Positions 8,649-17,408 are shown, counted from the first letter of the stretch. The stretch is DNA of 64,000 nucleotides from Mycobacterium sp. DL592 (GCF_011694515.1 NZ_CP050192.1:953550-1017549), one strand, 5' to 3'. A program made the numbers and translations. The notes: generated by a model from the sequence alone, not told the origin.

Positions 8649-9680
8649 CTATTCCTGAGTGTGGGACATCTGGTCGATCAGCGATCGCTTGAGTTCCGGC
8701 CTGCTCGCGGCGACCAGGGTGAACAATGCCGATCGGGCCAGCAGCTGCGCGGGATCCGATCGAAGCAACGACGGCCCGCCCCTCGCCGCGACCAAAGCGC
8801 CCGCGGCGCGGGTGGCCAGTTCGCAGCCGTCGGAACGGGCTCGCAGAAGGGCCGATGCGTCGCCAAGGCCGGCGTCGAGCCGAGCCCGCACCGCTGCAGC
8901 CTCCGCGCGTAGCGCGTTCGCCGCCGCAGCTTCCCCGGCGTCGTCGAGCAGCCGTACGCAGCGACCGACCAGACCGATCGGAAGCGTTGCGTTGAGCCGC
9001 GACCCGTAGTTCTGGTTGGTCATGAAGTCGGCACGCGATACCCGGCTCGTGATCCGCTCGTCCGGGATGAACAGACCCTCCAGCTCCAGCGCAACCGTCT
9101 GTGACGCGTCGGCCACGAACAGCGGCTGGGGCGTCACCGCCGTGATACCGGGTTGGGCTGTGGCGCTGACCAAACCGGCCACAATGTCACCGGTTTCGGT
9201 GTCGCCTGCTGAGATTTGAATGACGTCGATGATGCCCCAACCGCTGACGAACGGTGCGTGCCCCGACAGCCGCCACCCATCGGACACCTGCTGCGCGCGC
9301 ATCCTGGGTGGCACCGGCACAGCCCCGGCGTAGGCTACGCCGCCGCGAATCCGCCCGCTGATCGCACCGGGAAGAACCTCGTCTCGCAGGACGTGATTCG
9401 TGCTGGCTGCCAGCGCGGCGAGCATCCCGTGGTGCTGTACCCAGGTGAACGCGGTAGTCAGGCAACCGCCCGCCATCGCCTCCAGGATCTCGATGATGTG
9501 CGGCAGGCTCAGGCCGGGACCGCCGTACTCGGCTGGCGCGGCGACACCGTACAAGCCGGCTTCGGCGATTGTCTCCCAATGCGTCTCGGGGACGCGTCCG
9601 GTCCGATCCACCTCAAGTGCCGCAGGAAACAGCACGTCGTCGGCGATCTCGCGGGCTCGTTCGACAAGGTTGGATGTCAC
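8649..9680 (-). CDS. Acyl-CoA dehydrogenase family protein, short form
   Basis: 343 residues, about 40 shorter than standard acyl-CoA dehydrogenases. The N-terminal helical domain (LYGVAAPAEYGGPGLS; TTAFTWVQHHGM) and the beta domain (LSGHAPFVSGWGIIDV) are recognisable, so FAD-dependent oxidation of an acyl-CoA is the family expectation. The C-terminal part lacks the W/Y-E-G motif that carries the usual catalytic Glu, so the base may lie elsewhere or activity may differ. The GTG start has TAGCGT six bases upstream (leaderless). A monocistronic unit, downstream of a terminator hairpin. Confidence 0.75.
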   Translation of the reverse strand: MTSNLVERAREIADDVLFPAALEVDRTGRVPETHWETIAEAGLYGVAAPAEYGGPGLSLPHIIEILEAMAGGCLTTAFTWVQHHGMLAALAASTNHVLRDEVLPGAISGRIRGGVAYAGAVPVPPRMRAQQVSDGWRLSGHAPFVSGWGIIDVIQISAGDTETGDIVAGLVSATAQPGITAVTPQPLFVADASQTVALELEGLFIPDERITSRVSRADFMTNQNYGSRLNATLPIGLVGRCVRLLDDAGEAAAANALRAEAAAVRARLDAGLGDASALLRARSDGCELATRAAGALVAARGGPSLLRSDPAQLLARSALFTLVAASRPELKRSLIDQMSHTQE

Positions 9681-9686
9681 AGCGCG

Positions 9687-9692
9687 ACGCTA
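9687..9692 (-). promoter_or_regulatory. Leaderless -10 box for the short acyl-CoA dehydrogenase gene
   Basis: On the minus strand TAGCGT ends six bases before the GTG start at 9680. There is no Shine-Dalgarno sequence, consistent with a leaderless transcript. Confidence 0.5.
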
Positions 9693-9749
9693 GCGGGTTG
9701 GCGCGTGCTTCGGGCGGGGCGTGTGGAAATCTGCCGCCGTCGAAAAGCA

Positions 9750-9786
9750 CATCGGGTGGGACCCTGTCGTGAGGCCCCACCCGATG
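9750..9786 (-). terminator. Stem-loop terminator after the Ala-rich secreted protein gene
   Basis: CATCGGGTGGG (9750-9760) and CCCACCCGATG (9776-9786) form a perfect 11-bp stem with a 15-base loop, thirteen bases beyond the stop of the gene ending at 9799. No T-tract follows, as is usual for mycobacterial intrinsic terminators. Confidence 0.65.
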
Positions 9787-9798
9787 CGCATGTGTCGA

Positions 9799-10947
9799 CT
9801 ACTCGCCGGTGCTGCGGCCGCTGCCGCCCGCTGCGGCGGCGTGCGCGGTCTTCTCCGCCGAACGGCTGGCGTCGTGGCTGCCACGTGCCTCACCGCGCGA
9901 ACGGTTAACGCCGCCAACGCTCTTGGGCGTTGTCACCGTGGGTGAATCGTCGCCGGCGCCGGCCGGATCCGTCGTCGCCGCACGGGTCTTCGTCCCGCCA
10001 CTCGAAGTCGCCGGTGTGTCAGCGGCGTCGGTCTGGGTCTCGGCAGCCGCCGCCGGGGCGGCCGTCGTCACCGTCACCGTGGACTTCAATGCCGGGACTG
10101 CCGCCGCGGGCGCGGCCGACAGCGGAACAGGTGCAGGTGCTGCGATGGCCTTGGCGATGGTGTCCCGGACGTTCAGCAGCGCGTTGACCAAGCCGGCCGC
10201 GAAGTCAGTGCCCACGCTCAAGATCCCGGTGGTGCCCTGCGGCGCGTACCCGTTGAGGAAGGCGTTGGTGAAAACAGCCGGCGCATTGACGATCGCACCG
10301 AGGGCGGCGGTGATGTTCCCGGCCGACAGCGCGTCGTAGATGGCTTGCCCGGTGTCACCGACTGCCGCCACCACTCCGGCAATCGGGTTGAGTGCCGCCA
10401 ACCCGATCGGCAGCAGCGCGTTCGGCAGTGCGGTGAGCACGTTGGCGACGTTCTGTGCGATTTGCCCGGGGATGTTGAACACCGGCAGCAGGCTGATCAC
10501 CGGAGCCAGGACCAGGCCCAATCCGGCCTGCCAAACGGTCTGGGTGGCGGCGCTGATCTGGCCGGCGGCCAGCTGCTGGCCCGCCGTGAGCAACGCCTGG
10601 GGGATCGAGGTGATGCCTGCGACGAGACTGCCCCCGGCTTGCGACAGCGCAGTGGCGATGGTCTGCGCATAGGCGAGCTGGTTCGTGACGAGCTGGCTCA
10701 GGATCGGGCTCGGGTCAGCCTGAACGACGCCGCCGAGCGCCGCGATGTTGTTAAAAGTCGTGTTCAGGACGTCGACCCAGGTGGTGATGGGGTCGGCCGA
10801 CCCGGTCAGCGTCGTTGCGATGCTGGACACGCGCAAGGCCGGCAAGTGCTCGGCAGCCGGTGCGATCACAATCGGCGACAGGGCGATGGCGCCCGCCGTC
10901 AGCAGGGCCGCGCCTTCGGTGACTTTGGAACGTAGTAATGCCTGCAC
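9799..10947 (-). CDS. Secreted Ala-rich protein of the mycobacterial PE-like/PGRS-associated type, unknown function
   Basis: 382 residues. An N-terminal signal-like segment (residues 12-33, EGAALLTAGAIALSPIVIAPA) is followed by a helical body rich in Ala, Leu, Asn and Gly, with repeated short units such as PALLxxGQxLAAGQI and NVLTALPNALLPIGLAALNPI. The last 110 residues are a low-complexity Ala/Thr/Pro/Ser tail ending in Gly-Ser-rich sequence. Many mycobacteria encode such exported proteins, several copies per genome, without known function. Low-complexity tail suggests a surface-exposed, disordered extension. The upstream region carries a perfect palindrome that may be an operator. Confidence 0.7.
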   Translation of the reverse strand: MQALLRSKVTEGAALLTAGAIALSPIVIAPAAEHLPALRVSSIATTLTGSADPITTWVDVLNTTFNNIAALGGVVQADPSPILSQLVTNQLAYAQTIATALSQAGGSLVAGITSIPQALLTAGQQLAAGQISAATQTVWQAGLGLVLAPVISLLPVFNIPGQIAQNVANVLTALPNALLPIGLAALNPIAGVVAAVGDTGQAIYDALSAGNITAALGAIVNAPAVFTNAFLNGYAPQGTTGILSVGTDFAAGLVNALLNVRDTIAKAIAAPAPVPLSAAPAAAVPALKSTVTVTTAAPAAAAETQTDAADTPATSSGGTKTRAATTDPAGAGDDSPTVTTPKSVGGVNRSRGEARGSHDASRSAEKTAHAAAAGGSGRSTGE

Positions 10948-10990
10948 AGCAGATCCCCTAACCTAGTCGGTAACTTACTGACGCGTAAGG

Positions 10991-11004
10991 TTACTTCGAA
11001 GTAA
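10991..11004. promoter_or_regulatory. Palindrome upstream of the Ala-rich secreted protein gene (candidate operator)
   Basis: TTACTTCGAAGTAA is a perfect 14-base palindrome, 44 bases before the start at 10947, inside an AT-richer stretch (10970-11035). A related half-pattern (AACTTAC ... GTAAGGTT, 10972-10992) lies next to it, so two operators for one dimeric regulator are possible. The regulator is not identified. Confidence 0.4.
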
Positions 11005-11081
11005 GAGTACTAAGGGTCGGTTTTATTAAATTCGCTAGCTTGGTTGCTGCCAAGGTCCTGCCAGGCGCCTTGGAACAGGCT

Positions 11082-11870
11082 TTATCGGCCAGGGCCGAGA
11101 ACCGCGATCACCTCGTGCAACGGATCGGATGACGTCGCGATCCCACCCAGGAACGGGTGGGAGAGCTCGAGGATGAGGAACAGGTTGGTCGCGATGATCA
11201 GGCCCACGATCGCCACCATCGGGTAGTGCATCCCGGCCTTCTCGACCCCGTAGATGACCACCGTGCCGACCACCATCGCGCTGGTCAGAAAAATCACCGC
11301 CCACAGTGGCCAGGGTGGTCCGGTGTCGTCGCGTGCGGTGAGCAGCCGTACGGTGCGGGCCTGGCTCACTGAGTCCAGGTTGGCCATTGACGCCGCGAGC
11401 GCGCTCTTCTGGGTGTCGGTCGACGCGTCGGCCTGGCGATAGGCCGCCGATACCTGCGCCAGTGCGGCGTCGGCCTGCGGGGAGCGGGTGCCGGTGCCGT
11501 CGTCCCACTCCGCGATCGCGGCCTGCTCGTAGCGGAGCAGGCTCTCCCGGATGCGGTCGCTGTCGGGCTTGGCGAAAACGTCTACATTCCTTGCCATTTC
11601 GACTGCAGCAGCCCCCTCGGCGCGGGCGTTCGCGTCGGTGGTACTGGTCTGTCCCCACATCGAGGACACCACGAAACCGATGAAGAATGCGTAGATGAAC
11701 CCGATGAAGCCGTAGGTGAACTTGGTGACGTCGTTGTGTTCGTCGCCATTGAGGGCGGGAAACCATCGCCGCACCAGCATGGCGAGGAGCATCGCGCCGC
11801 CGGAGATCAGGACGATCAACCCGGCGAGAAGCAGCCCGGGCGGGATGTGACTCACGATCCAGCCAGTCAT
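11082..11870 (-). CDS. DUF4239 (bestrophin-like) membrane protein
   Basis: 262 residues with four hydrophobic helices: two near residues 10-33 and 52-70, and two near 188-232. The pattern FTYGFIGFIYAFFIGFVVSSMWGQ is typical of the DUF4239 family, which is distantly related to bestrophin channels. The central soluble part (75-185) is helical and faces one side of the membrane. Function is unknown; a channel role is only suggested by family similarity. TAGTGT lies seven bases before the ATG, so the message is probably leaderless. It forms a single-gene unit upstream of the secreted protein gene. Confidence 0.8.
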   Translation of the reverse strand: MTGWIVSHIPPGLLLAGLIVLISGGAMLLAMLVRRWFPALNGDEHNDVTKFTYGFIGFIYAFFIGFVVSSMWGQTSTTDANARAEGAAAVEMARNVDVFAKPDSDRIRESLLRYEQAAIAEWDDGTGTRSPQADAALAQVSAAYRQADASTDTQKSALAASMANLDSVSQARTVRLLTARDDTGPPWPLWAVIFLTSAMVVGTVVIYGVEKAGMHYPMVAIVGLIIATNLFLILELSHPFLGGIATSSDPLHEVIAVLGPGR

Positions 11871-11877
11871 CGGATCA

Positions 11878-11883
11878 ACACTA
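11878..11883 (-). promoter_or_regulatory. Leaderless -10 box for the DUF4239 gene
   Basis: TAGTGT on the minus strand ends seven bases before the ATG at 11870; no ribosome-binding site is present. Confidence 0.5.
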
Positions 11884-11901
11884 TGGCACCGCAGGCCCGG
11901 G

Positions 11902-12720
11902 TCAGTTCGACGGCGGGAAGTACGTCTCCTGTTCGACGGTGCAGACCAACTCGCCGGTGCGGTTGAACATCTGCCCGCTGGCCAATGCCAAGGCGCCCGT
12001 ACTGCTCGGCGTCCACTGGTCGTAGAGCAGCCAGTCGCGAAGATCGGCCGGACAGTGAAACAGCACCGAATGGCCCCGCTGTGCGGACTCGCCGACCTGG
12101 CCGCGCGGCACGTTGACCGGCTCGGCCAGGGTCACCGCCGACAGGTAGACCACCATCGCGGCGACCAGCGCCGGATCGCCGGGCACCTCACCGCGGGGCC
12201 GCCACCAGATCCGCGATCTCGCGGGCGCCTCCGTGCCGGCGTCGACGACCTTGCGATCGAACCACTTCAGGCTGGCCCAGCCGCCCTCGTAGGATTCGGC
12301 GAAATGCGGGGCCGGCTCCGGCAGGCCTTCTGGCGCAGGCACTTCCGGCATCGACGGCTGGTACTCCACGCCGTCGGGTGCATTGACGGCCACCGTGAAC
12401 GACGTCATCGCCTCCAGGAGCAGGCGGCCGTCCTGGCGGGCGCTGATGCGGCGTGCCGAGAAGGTGCGCCCCTCCTGCAAGTCGGCCACCTTGAAGTCCA
12501 CCGGCCGGCGCGCATCGCCTGCCCGCAGGAAGTAGGTGTGCATGCTGTGCGGGATGCGTGCCGGGGCGGTGCGCGCCGCCGCGATCAACGCCTGCGCCGC
12601 GAGGTGCCCACCCAGGATGTGGTCGAGCGGGGCGGGCAGTTGGGCACCGACGAAGGATGTCGCATCCACGCGGTGAAGCGACAACGCGGCCAGCACCGCA
12701 GGATAGGACGATCGCGTCAC
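11902..12720 (-). CDS. Acyl-CoA thioesterase (TesB-like double hot-dog)
   Basis: About 272 residues. The sequence shows two hot-dog halves: an N-terminal one with GGHLAAQALIAAART and HSMHTYFLRAGD, and a C-terminal one with LLYDQWTPSSTGALALASGQMF. The active-site set of TesB enzymes (Asp, Gln/Thr, Gln) is compatible with D at YDQW and S/T nearby. Predicted to hydrolyse acyl-CoA to free acid and CoA. It follows zwf on the same strand. The start is uncertain: GTG 12720 begins after the zwf stop, while GTG 12765 would overlap zwf; neither has a clear ribosome site. Confidence 0.8.
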   Translation of the reverse strand: MTRSSYPAVLAALSLHRVDATSFVGAQLPAPLDHILGGHLAAQALIAAARTAPARIPHSMHTYFLRAGDARRPVDFKVADLQEGRTFSARRISARQDGRLLLEAMTSFTVAVNAPDGVEYQPSMPEVPAPEGLPEPAPHFAESYEGGWASLKWFDRKVVDAGTEAPARSRIWWRPRGEVPGDPALVAAMVVYLSAVTLAEPVNVPRGQVGESAQRGHSVLFHCPADLRDWLLYDQWTPSSTGALALASGQMFNRTGELVCTVEQETYFPPSN

Positions 12721-12746
12721 CGGCGAAATGCTGCCAGACGGTGTTA

Positions 12747-14240
12747 CTACTTCTTCTCCCGCCACACCCGTTCGAACGGCAATCGCCAACTGTTCGGGGC
12801 GATCAGCTGGTGAATGGCATTGGGGCCCCAGGTGTCCTGGGCGTACATCTTGACCGCGGGCGGATCCTCCAGCAGGTCCGCCGAACGCTCCCACAGTGAT
12901 TCGATGCCCTCGGCGGTGGTGAACAGCGTGTGGTCGCCGCGCATCGCATCCAGGATCAACCGCTCGTAGGCCTCCAGCACGTCGTCGGAGTAGTCGGTCT
13001 CCTGGGTGGAGAACTGCATCGACAGCTTCTCCAGCTTCATCCCCGGCCCGGGGCGCTTGCCGTAGAACGACAGCGACACCTTCGACGCGTCGGCCAGATC
13101 GAACGTCAGATGGTCCGGGCCCTGCGAGCCGACCCCCGAGCCGGGCGGGAACATCGTGCGCGGCGCCTCCCGGAAGGCGATCGAGATGATCCGCTGCCCC
13201 TCGGCCATCCGCTTGCCGGTGCGCAGATAGATCGGCACCCCAGCCCAGCGCCAGTTGTCGATCCCGACCTTGAGCGCGATGAACGTCTCGGTGTCGGAGT
13301 CACGGGCCACCCCGTCCTCGTCGCGGTAGCCGGTGTACTGGCCGCGCACCACGTTGGCGGTGTCGATGGGCAGCATGGAGCGGAACACCTTGTTCTTCTC
13401 CTCGCTGATCGCGCGTGGCTCCAGCGCGGTCGGCGGCTCCATCACCACGAACGCCATCACCTGGAACAGGTGGGTGACCACCATGTCCTTGTAGGCGCCG
13501 GTGCTCTCGTAGAAGTTCGCCCGATGATCCAGGCCGAGCTTCTCGGGGATGTCGATCTGGATGTGGTCAATGAAGTTGCGGTTCCAGATCGGCTCGAACA
13601 GGCCGTTGGCGAACCGGAACGCCAGGATGTTCTGGGCGGCCTCCTTGCCCAGGAAGTGGTCGATGCGGAAGATCTGCGATTCGCGGAACGTCCGGTGGAC
13701 GAAGTCGTTGAGTTCGATCGCGCTCGCCAGGTCGGTGCCGAACGGCTTCTCCATCACCACCCGGGAGCGGGCGACGAGGTCGGCCTCCTTGAGCATCGTG
13801 ATGACGGCCTGGGCGGCCTTGGGCGGCACCGACAGATAGTGCAGCCGCCGGACGGTGGGGCCCAGCGACTCTTCGGCCTTGGCCACCGCGGCGGCCAGCG
13901 CCTCAGGCCCGGCGCTCTGCGGCACGTAGGTCACCCGGCTGGCGAACTCCGCCCACTCCTCGTCGCTGAGCTTGTGGCTGCCGAAGTCGTCGATGGCCTC
14001 GTGGGCGATCGCGCGGAACTCCTCGACGGTGTAGTCCTCCAACGACGTTCCGACCACCTGGATGGACGGTGCCAGCGCCGACTTCACCAGGTACGCCATA
14101 CCGGGCAGCAGCTTGCGCTTGGCGAGGTCGCCGGTGGCTCCGAACAGCACGATCACATGCGGAGCCAGCGGCTCCTGCTCACGGCGGCGGGGCCGGGAGC
14201 CGGGGGAGGGGTAGGCGATCTGCGGTTTGTCTGTGTCCAC
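12747..14240 (-). CDS. zwf: Glucose-6-phosphate 1-dehydrogenase
   Basis: Oxidises glucose-6-phosphate to 6-phosphogluconolactone at the entry of the pentose phosphate pathway, reducing NADP or F420-independent cofactor. 497 residues. The nucleotide-binding loop is GATGDLAKRK (34-43), EKPFG is at 164-168, and the substrate-binding/catalytic signature RIDHFLGKE is at 192-200 (His195 in RIDH). Start is GTG; the first 27 residues are a polar, basic extension. No gnd, opcA or tal neighbours are present, unlike the second zwf cluster found in mycobacteria, so it resembles the stand-alone copy. The thioesterase gene follows closely. Confidence 0.95.
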   Translation of the reverse strand: MDTDKPQIAYPSPGSRPRRREQEPLAPHVIVLFGATGDLAKRKLLPGMAYLVKSALAPSIQVVGTSLEDYTVEEFRAIAHEAIDDFGSHKLSDEEWAEFASRVTYVPQSAGPEALAAAVAKAEESLGPTVRRLHYLSVPPKAAQAVITMLKEADLVARSRVVMEKPFGTDLASAIELNDFVHRTFRESQIFRIDHFLGKEAAQNILAFRFANGLFEPIWNRNFIDHIQIDIPEKLGLDHRANFYESTGAYKDMVVTHLFQVMAFVVMEPPTALEPRAISEEKNKVFRSMLPIDTANVVRGQYTGYRDEDGVARDSDTETFIALKVGIDNWRWAGVPIYLRTGKRMAEGQRIISIAFREAPRTMFPPGSGVGSQGPDHLTFDLADASKVSLSFYGKRPGPGMKLEKLSMQFSTQETDYSDDVLEAYERLILDAMRGDHTLFTTAEGIESLWERSADLLEDPPAVKMYAQDTWGPNAIHQLIAPNSWRLPFERVWREKK

Positions 14241-14286
14241 GACCGGATGATTTCACCTGCGTGCCAACGCCGCACGGCTTAGCGCA

Positions 14287-15291
14287 TCAGCCCATGCTCA
14301 GGTGCCGTTGCAGGCGGCGCGCCGCGGTGCTCGACGGCGGCGCGGCGGCGGGCGCCAGCGCGTCGACGAGCCGGGCGCGCACGGCGTCGACGTCGAGGTG
14401 CATGCCGATCGCGACCAGCTCGGTGCGGGTGTCCGACGAGGCGCCGCGGGCGATGTGCACCGACGGGCCGACGACGTTGACCACGACGGTGCGCACCGCC
14501 GAACGCTGCCGCACCGCGACCGTGCCTTTGATCCGGTACACCCCGGCGGGCGGGTTCTCCAGCAGATCGAGCAGTCGCTCGATGTCGACGGCAGCCTCGG
14601 CGGTCACCGTCACCGCATCGGCGTGCACGTGGTGATGGACCGGTTCGTCGACGAATGCGTCCCGGAACGACAGCTGGCCGCTCTCGTCGGTGGCAGCGGC
14701 GACGTCGTAGAGCAGCGCGGGGTCGATGCGGCCCTCGGTGACCCCGACGACGTGGACCCGCGAGTTGCGTTCCCGCACGCGGTCTTCGATGCGCTGCAGG
14801 GTCGCGGCGCGCTCACTCTCGGGAATCTGGTCGAGCTTGTTGACCACCACCAATGTCGCCGCGCCGTAGCGCGCCGGGGCGGCGCCGCCGCAGTCGACGG
14901 TCTCGAAGTGCCGCGCGGCGTCGACGACGTCGACGACACCGCCGTCGCGCACGCCGCCGATCTCGCTGAACCCGATGATGCGGGCCAGCGCCGCCGGGTC
15001 GGCCAGCCCGCTCGCCTCGACGATGATCGCGTCGAGCCGCAGCCGCGGGTCGGCGAGCCGGGCCAGTGCGGCGTCGAGCTGACCGTCTTCGGGCAGGCAA
15101 CAGATGCAGCCGCCGGCGATCGATGCGGGCTCGTCGATCTGACCGCTGATCAACGAGGCGTCGACATTGATTTCGCCGAAGTCGTTGATCACGACACCGA
15201 CCCGGGCCCGTGGGGTGCACAGCACGTGGTTGAGCAGTGTCGTCTTGCCGGCGCCGAGATAGCCGGTGAGTGCGATGACCGGAATCGCCAT
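14287..15291 (-). CDS. CobW/COG0523 family GTPase (metal chaperone-like)
   Basis: 334 residues with a P-loop GTPase core: Walker A GYLGAGKTT (10-18), the metal-binding C-x-C-C motif at Cys62, Cys64 and Cys65 (GGCICCLP), EASGLADP as switch region, and NKLDQ for guanine specificity. A His-rich segment (DEPVHHHVHAD) lies before the C-terminal CobW_C domain. Family members deliver zinc or cobalt to target proteins; several are repressed by Zur. ATG at 15291 chosen because it places the P-loop at the usual distance. A dyad 46 bases upstream (15337-15355) may be an operator. Target metal not assignable. Confidence 0.88.
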   Translation of the reverse strand: MAIPVIALTGYLGAGKTTLLNHVLCTPRARVGVVINDFGEINVDASLISGQIDEPASIAGGCICCLPEDGQLDAALARLADPRLRLDAIIVEASGLADPAALARIIGFSEIGGVRDGGVVDVVDAARHFETVDCGGAAPARYGAATLVVVNKLDQIPESERAATLQRIEDRVRERNSRVHVVGVTEGRIDPALLYDVAAATDESGQLSFRDAFVDEPVHHHVHADAVTVTAEAAVDIERLLDLLENPPAGVYRIKGTVAVRQRSAVRTVVVNVVGPSVHIARGASSDTRTELVAIGMHLDVDAVRARLVDALAPAAAPPSSTAARRLQRHLSMG

Positions 15292-15336
15292 GCCCGCGAG
15301 AGTAACGCGCGGGCCGTAGGCGGCGAAAAGCCACTG

Positions 15337-15355
15337 TGCGAAGGCACATTTCGCA
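15337..15355. promoter_or_regulatory. Dyad between the COG0523 GTPase gene and the GH2 gene (candidate operator)
   Basis: TGCGAAGGCACATTTCGCA has perfect six-base arms (TGCGAA/TTCGCA) seven bases apart, and flanking CCAC/GTGG further out. It lies 46 bases before the GTPase start and 103 before the GH2 start. It does not match the AT-rich mycobacterial Zur box well, so the regulator is unknown. Confidence 0.35.
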
Positions 15356-15458
15356 AACTGTGGTAATCGGCTCGCCAGGGCGCTACAGTCCCAACGACAA
15401 TCCGAGCCTGTCGCGGCGGGGGTGCACCGCACGGTTCTTCAGGGTGGGGGATGCAGTC

Positions 15459-17354
15459 ATGTCCGGTGGTTTCGTGCTGTCCTGGATCGGCCGCGTCACG
15501 GCCGTGGCAGTGACGGTGCTCGCGGTCGCCGTGACGGGGTACACGCCGGCGAACGCCGCGGTGATGTTCCACCCCAAGCCCGTTCTGCTGCCCACTCCGT
15601 GGACGAAACTCGTCGGGCCCGACAACGCCCTGCCCGACTACCCGCGGCCGCAGATGATGCGAAGCGCGTGGCTCAACCTCAACGGAGTGTGGGGCTACAC
15701 CGGGCGGTCCGTTCGGGACGCGCTGCCGGCGCCACCGTCCCCGGGCGCGTACCGCGAGCAGATCCTGGTGCCCTATCCGCCGGAGTCGGGGCTGTCCGGC
15801 ATCGCCCGCCACGACGACGAGATGTGGTACCGCAAGGTGTTCACGGTGCCCAGCAGCTGGCGGGGCCGCCACGTGCTGCTGCACTTCGGTGCCGTCGACC
15901 AGATCGCCACCGTGTGGGTCAACGGTCAGCAGGTGGCCCACCACGAAGGCGGCTTCACCGAGTTCAGCGCCGACATCACCCGCGCACTGCAGCGGGCGGG
16001 TTCGCACGAGATCGTGGTGCGCGCCCAGGATCGCAACGAAGCCAACCCGTTTCCGGTCGGCAAGCAGCGCACCACGCCCAAAGGCCTGTTCTACACCGGC
16101 GCCTCGGGTATCTGGCAGACGGTGTGGCTGGAGCCTGTGGGCGCCGCCCACATCGACAAGCTCGACATCACCACCGACCTCACCGGCCTGACCGTCACCT
16201 CCCGGACGTCGGGCACCACCGACCAACGAGCGGTGGCGATGGTGTCCGAACGCGGGGGACGGGTGGTGGCGATCGCATCCGGGGCAGCGACGGCGCCGCT
16301 GCGCCTGGCGGTGCCGGCGCCGCGCCTGTGGACCCCCGGCGACCCGTACCTCTACAACCTGACGGTGGCACTGGTCAGTCCGGCGGGCAAGGTGCTCGAC
16401 GCGGTGTCCAGCTATGCCGGCCTGCGGACCATCGGAACCGTGCGCGACGCCAAGGGCCGGCCGCGCATCGCCCTCAACGGGGCGATCACCTTCCTGCACG
16501 GCCCGCTGGACCAGGGTTACTGGCCCGACGGCATCTACACCGCACCCACCGACGACGCACTGAAATCAGACCTGCAGCGCATCAAGGACTTCGGGATGAA
16601 CTTCGTGCGCAAGCACGCCAAGGTCGAGCCGGCGCGCTGGTATTACTGGGCCGACACGCTGGGGTTGCTGGTCTGGCAGGACATGCCGTCGCTGGACGTC
16701 TCGCTGGACATCCCGGTCGGTCCGGCACCGGCCCCGGCACCCGCTGCGAAGGCGAACTTCGAGCGGGAACTGCTGGCGATGATCAACCAGTTGCGCAGCG
16801 TCACCTCGATCGTCGGCTGGGTGCCGTTCAACGAGGGCTGGGGTGAGTTCGATACCGCCAGGATCGCCAACCTGGTCAAGGCCGCCGACCCGACCCGCAT
16901 GGTCGACGCCAACAGTGGGGTCAACTGCTGCAAGTCCCGCCGCGACAGCCGCGCCGGTGACATCTACGACGACCACACCTACGTCGGACCCGGACGCACG
17001 GCGGTGCCCGGGGATCCCCGGGTGCGCGTCGACGGCGAATACGGCGGGCTGGGTCTGACCCTCGAGCGCAACCGGTGGCCGGGCCGGGCGCAGGCCTACG
17101 AGATGGCCCGCCACCCCGAGAAGCTGACCGACCGCTACGTCGCACTCAGCCTGGCACTGGAAGCGGAGGTCCGCCGCGGCGGGCTCTCCGGTGCCATCTA
17201 CACCCAGACCACCGACGTCGAGAACGAGGTCAATGGGCTCCTGAGCTACGACCGCTGGGTGATCAAGATGCCGATACCGGTTGTCGCCGAACGTAATCGG
17301 GCGGTGATCGCCGCGGGCACCCCGGTCACGACCCAGGTGGACGTCCGGCGCTGA
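15459..17354 (+). CDS. Secreted glycoside hydrolase family 2 enzyme (beta-galactosidase/glucuronidase-like)
   Basis: 631 residues. Signal peptide at 1-34 (GRVTAVAVTVLAVAVTG ... ANA). Then the GH2 order: sugar-binding jelly roll (residues 60-200; MWYRKVFTVPSSWRGRHVLLHFGAVD), immunoglobulin-like domain (about 210-320) and TIM barrel. The acid/base Glu is in FNEGWG and the nucleophile Glu is expected in DGEYGG. Acts outside the cytoplasm on a beta-linked glycoside; which sugar is unknown. ATG 15459 chosen because it gives a proper signal peptide. Followed immediately by a nested hairpin. Confidence 0.85.
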   Translation: MSGGFVLSWIGRVTAVAVTVLAVAVTGYTPANAAVMFHPKPVLLPTPWTKLVGPDNALPDYPRPQMMRSAWLNLNGVWGYTGRSVRDALPAPPSPGAYREQILVPYPPESGLSGIARHDDEMWYRKVFTVPSSWRGRHVLLHFGAVDQIATVWVNGQQVAHHEGGFTEFSADITRALQRAGSHEIVVRAQDRNEANPFPVGKQRTTPKGLFYTGASGIWQTVWLEPVGAAHIDKLDITTDLTGLTVTSRTSGTTDQRAVAMVSERGGRVVAIASGAATAPLRLAVPAPRLWTPGDPYLYNLTVALVSPAGKVLDAVSSYAGLRTIGTVRDAKGRPRIALNGAITFLHGPLDQGYWPDGIYTAPTDDALKSDLQRIKDFGMNFVRKHAKVEPARWYYWADTLGLLVWQDMPSLDVSLDIPVGPAPAPAPAAKANFERELLAMINQLRSVTSIVGWVPFNEGWGEFDTARIANLVKAADPTRMVDANSGVNCCKSRRDSRAGDIYDDHTYVGPGRTAVPGDPRVRVDGEYGGLGLTLERNRWPGRAQAYEMARHPEKLTDRYVALSLALEAEVRRGGLSGAIYTQTTDVENEVNGLLSYDRWVIKMPIPVVAERNRAVIAAGTPVTTQVDVRR

Positions 17355-17408
17355 ACCGGCCGGCCGCGTCGGATCACGCTGATCCGAATTCTGGTGCCGC
17401 CGGCCGGT
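17355..17408 (+). terminator. Nested stem-loops after the GH2 gene
   Basis: Begins on the base after the GH2 stop codon. Outer arms ACCGGCCGGC (17355-17364) and GCCGGCCGGT (17399-17408) are perfect; inside them CGGATCA-CGC-TGATCCG (17370-17386) is a second perfect hairpin. Probably a terminator separating the GH2 gene from the small cupin gene. Confidence 0.55.

Noticed and set aside
12930..14282. 450-codon open frame opposite zwf
   Set aside because: Antisense shadow of a gene with perfect glucose-6-phosphate dehydrogenase motifs; no ribosome site or family pattern.
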